From: Cristatella mucedo
Lineage: Eukaryota > Bryozoa > Phylactolaemata > Cristatellidae
NCBI GenBank assembly: GCA_009760855.2
Contig: WPIO01000008.1
Location: forward strand, 8,320,001-8,384,000
Reading direction: 5' to 3'
Length of the DNA: 64,000 nucleotides
In this document: one piece after another, positions 44,374 to 54,234 of the stretch
Layout: each line of letters opens with the position of its first letter
How positions within the stretch are numbered: the first letter of the stretch is position 1
Translations under genes and position numbers: made by a program
The notes under the pieces: generated by a model
The model's database searches: none
Seen by the model: only the letters and a program-made list of their open reading frames with translations
What the model was told of the DNA's origin: nothing

Positions 44374-45267
44374 ATGGGAATTTACTCTTCGAGTAAGGGC
44401 GTTTAATTTTCGACAAGATGTTGACAGTGGCCATAAAGAACCTCTGCCAAATGTACCAATTAGAGCATTAATTCATGCTAAGTCCTAGTGGTTCAGGTAA
44501 ATTTCAGTTGATTATGAATTGGATATTCTATGGATTTGTTAATTATGATACTTGTACAACTATTGCTTCAAGTTTATAATAATAATAATTCACTTGATAA
44601 AGCGCCCTCGGATAACTTAATCTCTCTCTAGGCGCTTTACATTTGCTGTAAAGTGAAATGCAATTGAATGGTAAGTAAAATCATGCTTGAAAAACAAACG
44701 AAATGAATAATATGGTTAGGGGTGACATGCACAGGGTCAGCATGCAAATGTGGTTAGTGGCAGCATGCACAGTGTCAGCAAGAAGTTTGGATCAGAAGTT
44801 GTATCGTGGAATCATGTCAATGACAAAAGAGAATCACGCTTACTCCTGGGTAAACGGTATTGATGATATGCCAGAAGTAGACTCATAAGAATTGTAAGAA
44901 TGTAGTTATACTTGATGATTTAATGACAGAAGATCAAACTAAAATATTAGACTCTTTCACATGAGGAAGACATAAAGGATTAAATATTTTCTATCTTGCT
45001 CAAGGATTTACAAACATACCAAGGAGAGAAATTAGAAGCAATGTAAATCTAATAGCAATCTTTAAACAAAACACAACGGATATTGAGTATATTTGTGATT
45101 CATATACAGGAGATATTGATAAGAAGCAGTTTAGAGATTGGGTAAACTCTTGTACAAGAAATCGTTTTGGATATTGCGTAATAGACTTAACTAAAACTGA
45201 GTCAGAAGGTCGATTTGGGTCTTTTGATTCAAAAGAAAAACAATTAATAACTATTTTAAATTCTTAA
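44374..45267 (+). pseudogene. FtsK/HerA-type packaging ATPase, split by a LINE fragment
   Basis: It would pump DNA into capsids. Walker A is read as SPSGSGKF (44481-44504), where GxxxxGK(T/S) is expected, so both ends of the loop are mutated. Walker B is VVILDDLMT (about 44902). GRHKGLNIFYLAQGF and IPRREIRSNVNLIAIFKQ are family motifs. A TGA lies at 44962. A 207-bp LINE 3' end occupies 44576-44782 with a duplicated AAGTTT. A frameshift precedes Walker A. The gene ends LITILNS at a TAA. Confidence 0.92.
44576..44782 (-). mobile_element. L2-like LINE 3' end nested in the Polinton ATPase gene
   Basis: In reverse orientation it carries the family 3' end: an ATT repeat tail, CACTTGATAAAGCGCCCTC, AATCTCTCTCTAGGCGC and the upstream block with GGTTAGGGGTGACATGCAC. 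It is flanked by AAGTTT at 44570-44575 and 44783-44788. Removing one copy of the six bases and the insert leaves the ATPase reading frame continuous across the join. It therefore inserted after the Polinton. Confidence 0.9.
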
Positions 45268-45289
45268 TAGATATAGCAAAATTATTAAC

Positions 45290-46461
45290 GGAAAAATTTA
45301 CTCAAGAAAGAAACCTTACAAAGGAATTGTTCAAGAAGCACTTGATTATGAAGCTAAACTGCAAAACCTGCAAGATCTAAGGGATGCAAACATTCTACAA
45401 AACGACCAAGAGATACAAAGATTAGAAGCAGAAACGTCTGTAAGGGATGCTGCTGAGCATAGATAAAATCAGCAAGCACTAGAAAAATCAACTGATAACT
45501 CGGGGAATATTTTTATTGAAAAACTTACAAGAGTTAGACCAAAACTTGGCATACAAATGGAGAAAGCCTTGGAGTACAAGTCCGCACCAGACATATCTAG
45601 TACTCTTCGAAAAGCAGAAAGAGCTATTAAAGCATGAGAGTTTAAAAAAACAAATACAATAGCAAATCAAGCAAAGACACGTGCTCCAAATCCAGAAATA
45701 TGAGAAGCTATTGATAATGTTCAGAATGGCTTGGCTGAAGTGTTAGAAATTAATCCAACTACTGGCACTCCAAAGAAAACAGCAACAGTAATACGAGATT
45801 TAGATAAAGCTAATCTACTTGAAATGATTAAAAATAAAGAAGGTTATGTTCCAAATTATGTAACTAGAATAATAAATGAGATTGATAGTACAAATAAGGG
45901 CTTAAAACTATATGAACTAGGGCAAAAACTTTCTAATGAAAAAATGTATGCTACTTAACAAAGAACTAGAACAAACTGCAAACGGTATCTTTTAATATAC
46001 TTCAAGATAATTATGGAAAAATTGATGATGAACAAAAATATGAACTAAAAAAGGATATAATTAAAAAATTGATAAAAAGAAAGATTTACTTGATTTTATT
46101 GGAGCAAAAATGACTGGTGGAATATCCAAACCTATACAAAAGATTGTGCAAAATCTTAGTGAAGAAAATCTTTTTCATATTTTTCTAGAATTAAGTGCAA
46201 AGATAAAAAGAAGCGTAAAAGAACAAAGAGTTTTAGGCTATTTAGGACCAAAGGTTGGTCAAGGAGTAGAAGTAATTCCATTGGTTGTAAAGAGTGATTC
46301 AGATTTATTGGATAAAATAGAACTGCGGATTCATGAACTTGCTGCTGGAATACTGGAGTAGTAAATTCTACTAGTGCTGCTTCTGTGGATTATCTTGGAA
46401 AATCTAGAAAACTACCCAAGTCATACATTACTAAAATCAATAAACTTTTATATGATATATA
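45290..46461 (+). pseudogene. Long helical Polinton protein(s), unrecognised
   Basis: One frame from about 45308 reads through coiled-coil-like sequence (LQDLRDANILQNDQEIQRLE), then LTRVRPKLGIQMEKALEYKS and VLEINPTTGTPKKTATVIRD. It has TAA near 45463, TGA at 45635 and 45701, and TAA at 45956. After shifts it continues as MTGGISKPIQKIVQNLSEEN (46110) and ends with KLPKSYITKINKLLYD before the next start-site motif. It could be one protein or two. The position between ATPase and capsid genes suggests a virion component. Confidence 0.45.
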
Positions 46462-46467
46462 GAAATG
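46454..46467 (+). promoter_or_regulatory. Start-site motif GATATATAGAAATG
   Basis: The motif ends in the ATG of the capsid-associated gene at 46465. Confidence 0.7.
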
Positions 46468-47308
46468 ACAGAACTTCTTAATGTAGCTAAGAAGATTCTA
46501 AAAAATGTTGAAACAATCAAAAAAAATACTATTGCAAGCAAAGAAAGCTATGTTTTTAATATAACTGGAACTACTAATTATATTGGAGTAAATATTAATG
46601 ATCCTATCAAACTTGAGAACAAAAGTTTAAGATATGTTTCAAAAATTTTGTAGGAACAAATTTTATTAAAAATATTACAACTTATAGCAATACTTTTGTT
46701 TATAGAATTACTGGTGGTTCTGAGCAGACTGTAACTATCAGACCTGGAATTTACTCTGCAGTATCTGATGATGTATATATTGGTATTGCAGATATGATAA
46801 ACAATTCTATTACTCAATCTGAATCGACAACTGATAAATTTGTATTAGGTATTGATACTGCTACTTCCAACTCTTGGATGACTATGCCAGTTGGTTGGAC
46901 ATTTCTTACAGATTCCAATTGTTCAACACTTTATCCTAATATTACTAATAAAGTAGTTTGTACGCCAAATGTTAAATTTATTTCAGAAAATGAAGTTTTT
47001 GTTTCCGACTTAAATTTAATTCTTGTAAATTGTAATTTTGTTGCAAGTTGAACAAGTTATATAAATAATACTGAAACACAAGTGTTGAGAAGTTTTGCTT
47101 AAATTTCTATCCTTGGGAACAAATGGTATATGAACCAAATACTCTTGAATATCATAATATTGTTGGATATTCTATTTCTGATATATTAATTACTATTAAA
47201 GATCAAAATTTAAAAGTTTTAGATTTTGGTTCACAGCAGACAACAGTTGTTATAGAAATTATTCAAATAAAATATAAGAACGTCTTTAAGAATAACAGGA
47301 ACTACTAG
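46465..47308 (+). pseudogene. Beta-rich capsid-associated protein (penton-like candidate) 1
   Basis: It starts MTELLNVAKKILKNVE. Readable blocks are YVFNITGTTNYIGVNIND, TVTIRPGIYSAVSDD (46731) and MTMPVGWTFLTDS, then after stops YEPNTLEYHNIVGYSISDIL and TIKDQNLKVLDFG near the end. The PG.Y block and the terminal I.D.N...DF block recur in the next gene, so the two are paralogues. Single-jelly-roll penton or minor capsid identity is inference from position. There is a frameshift near 46640 and stops near 47048-47100. Confidence 0.5.
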
Positions 47309-48134
47309 TTCAGAGTCAAAAACACTTGTACTACCATTAATGCTTGGATCGAATTCTGGATATAATAAAATAGGATTGAGTAGAGTTGAGTTTACTTACA
47401 CAAATAGAATAATATCTAATTTTATTAATGGAGTAAATGATTTGCTTTGGTATAAGCCTAATCGTGTTGCTCCAAAACCATTCTCTGTTGCAATTGCACC
47501 GGGTTATTATGATAGCAATAAAATTGCTTTAGCTCTAAATCAAGCTTTAGCAATAAATGGTGCGTTCTGCAATGTACTTAATAGAAATAGTAGCGGATTA
47601 AGATTTGGTGTTGACACTGATGATAAAGTAGTAATGCAAGTGACTCCAGATCATGTTGTGCTACTTGGTAGCAATACCTCTGGTGTAATTCACTCAATTG
47701 GTGATACTGTAGGTTTTAGTTCAAATCAACAAGGTACATTTGATGCTTCTATGGTTAGTAGAACACCCTATGAAGATATAGAAAAAGCTATGTATTTCAC
47801 TGGTATTTACAAGGCTTGGAATAAAATGCAGTTGCCAGACAACTTTGGTGTGCAACGAATAAGCGTAGATTGTGATCTGGTAGATCCTAATAGAAATTAT
47901 GTTGAGTTTCAAAAAAGATTTTTACAACAATCCTCATCTCTTTATATAATTAATATTGATGATATTAATCCAGGAGGTCAGGTTGGTCTGCATATTAATA
48001 ACATTTTGTACTTACCATCTCGTGGAGACGTTTAAGGTGTGAGTAGTGTTAAAAAAATAAGCTTAACAGATCCAAATGGCAATTCAATAAATACTATTAC
48101 TGATGTTGTAGCTACTATAGAAATTTTAAAATAA
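47268..48134 (+). pseudogene. Beta-rich capsid-associated protein 2 (paralogue)
   Basis: Open from about 47268 with ITGTTSSESKTLVLPL, then a long intact section (47340-48035). That section has KPFSVAIAPGYYDSNKIALA and NFGVQRISVDCDLVDPNRNY, one in-frame TAA at 48033, and the end KKISLTDPNGNSINTITDVV. The PGYY..N.IA and DPNGN blocks correspond to those of the preceding gene. It probably contributes to the virion. Exact capsid role uncertain. Confidence 0.5.
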
Positions 48135-48146
48135 TATATAGAGCAG

Positions 48147-48575
48147 ATGGGTAGCTATGCTAGAATTGGTCATGGAAGAATGACTGTTGGAAAATATCAT
48201 GGATCTGGAGTACTTGATAAAGTTATTGATGGAATTGGAAAAGCAGCACCAGTGCTCACTGGACTAATAGGGCTCAGCATGAATATTGCAAACGATGGCA
48301 TTTAAATCCATCAAGCTAGGAAAGGAATCGAATTGCAAACAAAGAAAGAGAAGATTGATCAAGAGTATGCTAACAAACGTAGAGAGATGGATGATAAACT
48401 TGATGAAGAAAGAAGAAAAAAAGAGCTTGATTATGAGTTAGAGAAACGTAAAAAAGAAGAAGACTGTGACAGAAAGGTTAAAGAGATGAACATTGAGATA
48501 AAACGAGCAATGCTTGAAAAACTTAAACCGAAGAACAAAAAGAAATACAAAGCAAAAATGGAAGAATCTGATTAA
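48147..48575 (+). pseudogene. Membrane-active-like N-terminus plus coiled coil, one TAA
   Basis: It starts MGSYARIGHGRMTVGKYHGS and has an amphipathic Gly/Ala/Leu segment (IGKAAPVLTGLIGLSMN). A TAA lies at 48303. In the same phase it continues as a highly charged coiled coil (KRREMDDKLDEERRKKELDY) to 48575. A short membrane-active peptide plus coiled coil resembles adenovirus minor capsid proteins in layout only. It lies directly before the major capsid gene. Confidence 0.5.
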
Positions 48576-48772
48576 CTTGAAGATTATTCAGAGACACTTG
48601 AAGAAAATGATCCAAAAGCATACAAAGAAATAGAAAAGTAATCTAAGAGAAATCAGTGGTGCCCACTGAACGTACTAGACCTGATGGATATGGTGGATAT
48701 ATGAAAACGATTGGGGCAGGCTTGTATATTCAGAGTAAAAAATAAATTTTTGCTTTTTTATTTAGAGAAGAA

Positions 48773-50327
48773 ATGGCTAGTGCTCCCATGGAAACAATAC
48801 TTGAATTAGGTTATCCTAGTTTTCCTAACTACAAGATTAAAGATTACCCGTACAGAGTCTACCAGAGTAATGGAAATGAGACGACAGATGCTATTGCAAA
48901 TAAGTTAGTAATATCTACTGTTCCTAGAGAACAACAGCTTTTTATGTCCTATCATATGCTTACCTACTGCTTGGGGGACAAGGTCAGGTTCAATCAGTTG
49001 CTGGTGGTGCTTTTGCAGCGCCTAATAGAAATCTTGCTGCCGGTTTTTTAACAATGCTGGAGCGTGGTTGTTCAGTTCAATGAGGGTTAGACTTGGTGCA
49101 GAAAAAATAGAAAGTCTTTCACTTCAACAAGGACATGGAACAGTATCAACTCTTATTGGTCACCTTACTTATCCTAATGATTATAACCGAACAGAAGGAC
49201 CTGCAACTTGATGGGGAAAAAAAGAAGAAGCAAGTTCTTTTGATGATATGTGGAATTCTAACAATACTTACGTCAGTCCAGCTGCATCTACAGCGGCTGC
49301 TAATAATATTGGTTTTGTGTACAGAAGAGGACTTACATATTCCTAGGCTGATAATCAAGGAACATTCAGTATTTCCCTTCCACTTTCAAGATTATCTGGA
49401 TTTTGTGCAGATATGAACAGGATTCTTTATAATGATTCACTTACACTTGAAATGACAAGAGTTGGTGGAAATTATTATGATACTATTATGACTGGTGTGT
49501 CATGAGCAGCTGGTAATACTACAAATGCGATTGGAACAAGAAGATCAGTAGTCAATCCTCCTGCAAGTGTTCTAGCAATAAATAATGGCGATGGAGTTTG
49601 GACTGTATTCAGAATTAACATGTCAAAAAGGAGATTGATGGTTCCTTGCATTACTCCTAAAGAAAGTATTCAAAGAGCACTTGCAGATGCATCAACTGAA
49701 AGAGCAAAGAAAAAATGACTTAATTACAGAGTTATACGTTATGAAAATATGACACTAAGCAATTTCAATCAAGGTCTAAAATATACTAGAACTCTATCTG
49801 TACAAAATACTATTGATAAAGTTAGATGGTTGATTGCTGCTGCACAAAATTTTAGTAACTACAATAGCTACACTGGAAATCATTGTACATACAACCACTG
49901 TGATATCAAAAATGTGACTGTACTTGCTAATGGTTCAAATCAATATCCTGCTATAGCTAGAAGTAGTTATCCTAAAGACGGAAAATGCTCAACTGAATAT
50001 CCAGATTTCACTGAGTTTAGAAAACAATATCTCGGAATCAATGAAATTACAGAACCAATCGGTATCACTTATCCTGAATGGCTATCACTTTATCCAATTC
50101 ATGTAATTGATCTGCAATATAATGATGAACCTCTAAGAATTACTTCCAAACTTGATGTGAGTATTGAATTTAACACTCCAACCCCTGCAGCTGCTAATCC
50201 TACTACAACTATTATTGTTCATTACTTAACTATCTGTGAGAAAACTGCTGAACTGACTTCTAATGGTAATGGATCACCATTTACTTGCAGTAAAGGAACA
50301 TTTGAATATGATGGAACTGACATTTAA
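48773..50327 (+). pseudogene. Major capsid protein (double jelly-roll, hexon-like)
   Basis: It starts MASAPMETILELGYPSFPNY. A frameshift near 48975 leads to SVAGGAFAAPNRNLAAGF, then RLGAEKIESLSLQQGHG, FSISLPLSRLSGFCADMNR and LTLEMTRVGG of the first jelly roll. The second half is intact from 49749 (TLSVQNTIDKVRWLIAAAQN, CTYNHCDIKNVTVLANGSNQ, QYLGINEITEPIGITYPEWL). The ISLPLSR...GFC and W.I.A.Q blocks and the length (about 515 codons) fit Polinton major capsid proteins. TGA at 49209, 49503 and 49716 and a TAG near 49345 interrupt it. Confidence 0.85.
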
Positions 50328-50349
50328 AAAAATTTAAACCAGAAATAAA

Positions 50350-51185
50350 ATGAAACAATTTTATTTTGCGCAAGGTTCGGATGAGTGGGAAAAGTTAATG
50401 TCTTTGAATATCGGTGGTTCAGAAGTTTATTCAGTACTTGGAAGTGACTTAGTATTTGGAGATCCAACAGAAGTAGACATAGAAATAATTGCTAACAGAA
50501 AACTAAAAAAAATATTGCTAATAATTCTAGCGTGAAATTTCCTCCAATGCTATTTGGTAAAGTATTTGAACCTATTGCTGCTAAGATTTTAGAAATGAAA
50601 CTTAATGTAAAGCCTGATAATGCAAATGATTGTTTTAATGGTGATGGTGTATACAAATATTCTCCAGATAGAATAATAAATGGCAATACTTTGGTAGAAA
50701 TAAAATATTTATGGAGCAGAAATATTATTGATGATGTTATACCAAAACAATACCACGCACAGTGTTTACTTGGTTTGCATGTGTTAAAACTAAGTGAGTG
50801 TTATTACTCTGACTTTGAGATTTTTTTTGTTCCTGGATTGAACTGTGAAGAACCACCGCTACATTATGTAGCTGCTGGTAATGTTGGAATTCCAAGTGAA
50901 TATGAATTAGATATGCCAGTTAGAACCCCTATTTCTATGCTATTGCTTAAAGATGAGAAGTACTTTGATTTTGAGTTTGATATTATAAACGAGTATGGAA
51001 GATTTAATAATAAAAAGGAAAAAGGTTATGATATAAAGTATTATACAAGAAGATGCTTGATACAAATAGTAGAAGAAGATGACCTTGGTAGATTTCCTAG
51101 AATAGTGCCTATTTTTAGAGAAGAACTAGACAGATCAAATGTTGTAATTAATAATTATATAGATGTATCAAAGAGCTCACTGTAA
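50350..51185 (+). pseudogene. YqaJ/lambda-exonuclease-like nuclease (PD-(D/E)XK)
   Basis: It starts MKQFYFAQGSDEWEKLMSLN with IGGSEVYSVLGSD, the QGS.EW and I..S..... L opening of YqaJ-type viral recombinase nucleases. One frameshift near 50500 joins to FPPMLFGKVFEPIA (conserved G..FE), GDGVY, LVEIKYLW (the E-x-K catalytic pair) and PKQYHAQCLLGLHVL (conserved Gln). The C-terminal part (to 51185) is intact. Such 5'-3' exonucleases process concatemers or drive recombination. Its last bases overlap the start of the fibre-like gene at 51163. Confidence 0.8.
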
Positions 51186-51950
51186 TGAATATGTATCTAG
51201 AATAAATGGTTATATATTATCAGATCTTGATGCAAATGGAAATAGAATTATTAATATGGCAGATCCTGTGAATGATGGTGATGTTGTAACAAAAGCGTAT
51301 GCTAATTCTAATTTTATTGTAAATGGAAGTACTTCTATTAATATTCAGAATAGACCTATAGACCTATACAAATCTTGCTCCTGGTGTTAATCCAACAGAT
51401 GCTGTAAATGTTAGTCGGTTATCAAATTATGTAAATAAAACTGGTGATACAATGACTGGAGATCTAAATATGAATGAATTTGCCATTACTTCAACTTATT
51501 GGAATTCTAGTGCTACTTCACCAACAGTTCTTCCTGATGATTTTTGTGTTACTCATGGTGAATTAAAACGAGATGTATTATTAAAAAACTCTCTCGCAAC
51601 TACAAACTTAAATATGAATAATAATTATATAATCAACGTTGCTGATCCTGTTAATCCTTCTGATGCTGCTACTAAATCTTATGGCGATAAAACAGTTAAA
51701 AATAACAGAAGTAATTACAGTGTCATTAAATCCTAGATCAATGAAATCTATTATTAATACTTCTGTTGCTTACTCTTGGCAAAATAAGAATGCTCCTCTA
51801 TTGATAACACAAAGTGCAATGGTTGTTGTTTCGACTAACTGTGTATTTCCAAGACCAAGCAGCGATACTTCTGTGGTATCTGGAGAAATACATGCTAGAA
51901 ATATCTCACCAACAGGAACAGATTTTAAATATTACGCATAATTTAATAGA
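51163..51950 (+). pseudogene. Tail-fibre-like gene 3
   Basis: It starts in an ATTATATAGATG motif that overlaps the preceding gene. The N-terminus (SRINGYILSDLDANGNRI, then INMADPVNDGDVVTKAY) is clearly paralogous to the fibre gene at 40641. Further repeats are LAPGVNPTDAVN (about 51368), TGDTMTGDLNMNEFAI (about 51440) and NNNYIINVADPVNPSDAAT (about 51615). These are classic phage tail-fibre repeats. At least two frameshifts and an early stop break it. Confidence 0.78.
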
Positions 51951-52137
51951 TTACCAGTTGAGTATTATTACGTTAATAATCTAGGAAAATAAAAAGTAAA
52001 TTGATTGGTTAGTTACATACAAGTACCTGAGAAGTATAAATGAACTAGTAAAACAATTAATTCTTTTAATTTAGTTGCTTTGTGTTTGCCTTTTACTAAT
52101 GGAAATAAGTTTGCGATATGTAGTATAGATTCGTGTT

Positions 52138-52451
52138 CTAAACAGTGATGAATACAGAGTAACTCGGAACACCTTTTTTAAAGCGTTTCTTTGCAAGGCA
52201 ATATATCTTTTTTGGCCTCTGTTTAGAGTATTTATGAGTTGCATAATAACAGTCTGCACAAATGATTATCTTATTATTTCTTAAAATACTACAATCAAAT
52301 TATTTTTCCGTAATATCTAAATTACAGATATCACAACGCATCTCATATTTTAACTTAGGTCTTTGTTTGATCTTTTACAAATTGGATTACCTGATTCTAA
52401 GTATTCAAGTTTGCTAAACGATTTTGAACAAGTATTACAAAATATTTCCAT
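52138..52451 (-). pseudogene. Small CxxC zinc-binding protein
   Basis: On the minus strand it starts MEIFCNTCSKSFSKLE at 52451, ten bases from the divergent integrase ATG. CNTC, then after a 1-nt shift MRCDICNLDI and IIICADCYY give several CxxC pairs. The end is basic. One TAA is present. It resembles small viral zinc-ribbon or endonuclease VII-like proteins in Cys spacing, but the assignment is open. Confidence 0.55.
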
Positions 52452-52463
52452 TTCTATAGAATG
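52449..52463. promoter_or_regulatory. Divergent start-site motif (ATTTCTATAGAAT)
   Basis: CATTTCTATAGAATG holds the ATG of the zinc-binding gene on one strand and of the integrase on the other, with CTATAG shared between them. Confidence 0.65.
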
Positions 52464-53338
52464 TCATTTTTAACTCTAAAAGAAAGAAAAAAGGAAGGGA
52501 AACTTAATCCATATTCGGATATAAGTCAGATATTCAAACCCAGACCAAAAGTAATTCAAAAAGATTTCTTTGATATAGTTGAACCTAATGAAAGTCACCA
52601 AGCAGACATTTTGTATATGCCAAAGGATTCTGGATACAAATATGCTTTGAGTGTTATTGATGTTGCTAGCAGATATAAAGACTCAAGACCACTTAAAACA
52701 AAGTCTTCTACGGACGTAACACAAGTTATAATAGATATTTATACAAAAGGTATATTGAAGTGGCCAAAGAAGATAACAGTAGATCCTGGATCTGAGTTTA
52801 AAGGTAAGTTCATGAAAGAAATGAAAAAACATGAAACACAAGTTATAGAAGCTACTAGTAAAAAGAATGTTGCACTTGTTGAAAGAATAAACAGAACAGT
52901 AGCAGAAAGAGCCTTTATTGCACAATATAAAAAGGAATAAGAAAACATTAATAATGGAGATTACACTAGCAATAAAAAATTGATTTATAGTTTACCAAAG
53001 ATTATAGATTTTCTAAATAATAGCATTACAAGATCAATCGGTGAAGAACCTGCAAAGGCAATAAAAAAAGAAACAGTAAAACTAAAGAAACAAAAATATT
53101 CTAGAAAAGTAGAACAAGAAAAATTAATAGAACTTGGAACAACTGTTAGATATTTAATAGAACCAGGTGAGGGTGAAGATGAAAAAAGAAGAAGAGCTAC
53201 AGATGCGATATGAAGTTTGACTAAACATACTATTGTTAGAAAATGGTATTGAAAGAACAACCAGTTCGCTTTTGGGTAAATGATGTTAGAAGAAGTTTTG
53301 TTAGAGAAAAACTACAAGTGATTAAACAGGAGGAGTAG
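52461..53338 (+). pseudogene. Retroviral-type (DDE) integrase
   Basis: It inserts the element into host DNA. An intact first part (52461-52940) shows the catalytic residues D49 in HQADILYMP, D108 in VDPGSEF and E141 in VERINRT, about 32 residues between the last two. A TAA at 52938, a TGA at 53211 (where ATD.IWSL is usual) and a 1-nt shift near 53235 interrupt the C-terminal part. That part reads RFWVNDVRRSFVREKLQV at its end. Its TAG overlaps the tail of the minus-strand 53322 gene. Nearest core gene to the right TIR. Confidence 0.94.
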
Positions 53339-53726
53339 TTTCTCTTTGTGAACGTTCTGCTATAATCTTTTCTAACTCTTCTCTTGTAAGTACTTCATCA
53401 GATAAAGCATGTGTTATCTTAGAAATAAATTGTATGTTAGAATTAAGAGTAAGTCTTTTGCCTTTATCTATTTCAACTAAAACATCATCAATTGCTACTA
53501 CCATTGCAGTTAGTGCTGAAGAGAGTGAAACTACGTGAGTAATATCTTGAAAAGACTGAATATATGTAGTAGAAACTGTTACTCCTAATGCTACTACTAT
53601 CTTTATAACTTTAATAATATATCTTACTCTTGTTAGATTTGTTAGATATGATCTGATTTCAGCATTGTATTGAACGGTTTCATCATATCTTTGTATAACA
53701 ACATTTTTCTTCAATCTTTCATTCAC
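53322..53726 (-). CDS. Intact 134-aa Polinton membrane-type protein
   Basis: The frame is open from 53726, where the motif reads TATATAGTGAATG, so the start codon in this phase is GTG unless translation begins downstream. Two hydrophobic helices (YIIKVIKIVVALGVTVSTTY and VVSLSSALTAMVVAI) are followed by a helical tail (LTREELEKIIAERSQR). This resembles small two-helix membrane proteins. No family is assigned. It overlaps the integrase gene end by 17 bases, tail to tail. Confidence 0.55.
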   Translation of the reverse strand: MNERLKKNVVIQRYDETVQYNAEIRSYLTNLTRVRYIIKVIKIVVALGVTVSTTYIQSFQDITHVVSLSSALTAMVVAIDDVLVEIDKGKRLTLNSNIQFISKITHALSDEVLTREELEKIIAERSQRETTPPV

Positions 53727-53769
53727 TATATAAATTAAAAGTTTTCCTAGAAAAGTACAAATATTTACA

Positions 53770-53992
53770 TAAATATATAATAACTAAATTTTGGAATATT
53801 AGTAGAGCAGTCCATTTTTTCCATTTGCGTAAAAGTCAGACAGGTATCCCATAGAGTAGTATTTTGTTTTTCTATTTCACACACTGACACTCAGGAGGGT
53901 CATTTCGAAATGAATCCGAGCAAAGCGAGGGCGAATTTTGAAATGTACTCGAGTGAGGGTCAGGGTGCGAAATGGTAAAACCACATACTACT
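53770..53992. repeat. Polinton right terminal inverted repeat
   Basis: Reverse complement of 31428-31650 with scattered mismatches, ending CCACATACTACT at 53992. Confidence 0.95.
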
Positions 53993-53997
53993 CGGCA
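53993..53997. repeat. Polinton target-site duplication, right copy (CGGCA)
   Basis: Identical to 31423-31427. Confidence 0.85.
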
Positions 53998-54234
53998 CAC
54001 ACAGACTCCCCGCTTAGTGGCTACTGCTTTTCGCATTGCACCTTGTCTGTCGCACTCAATCCCCGAATCTTTCGTGCAAAGCCGGTGCGTTTCGTGGCGA
54101 TTTCCGAAGCGAGTGAGCGCGTCAGAGTCGTGCCTTCAATTAGAGGCCGCTGCTGAAATCCGTCGGCTTAACACTGGGTGAAGTGCTTTCCTTTTTTTCC
54201 TAGAAATTACTTGGAAACTGCTGCAACTTCCGTA

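Larger units (their letters stand above)
31428..53992. mobile_element. Maverick/Polinton DNA transposon (22.6 kb)
   Basis: The element is defined by terminal inverted repeats, a 5-bp target duplication, and the diagnostic gene set: protein-primed family B DNA polymerase, retroviral-type integrase, adenain-like protease, FtsK/HerA-type packaging ATPase and jelly-roll capsid proteins. It is AT-rich against GC-rich flanks. Genes lie on both strands in tight array with short shared promoter gaps. Most are interrupted by stops and 1-nt frameshifts, and a LINE fragment splits the ATPase, so the copy is inactive. TIR divergence of about 7 percent by eye agrees with neutral decay since insertion. Polintons self-synthesise and are thought able to form virions. 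Confidence 0.97.
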
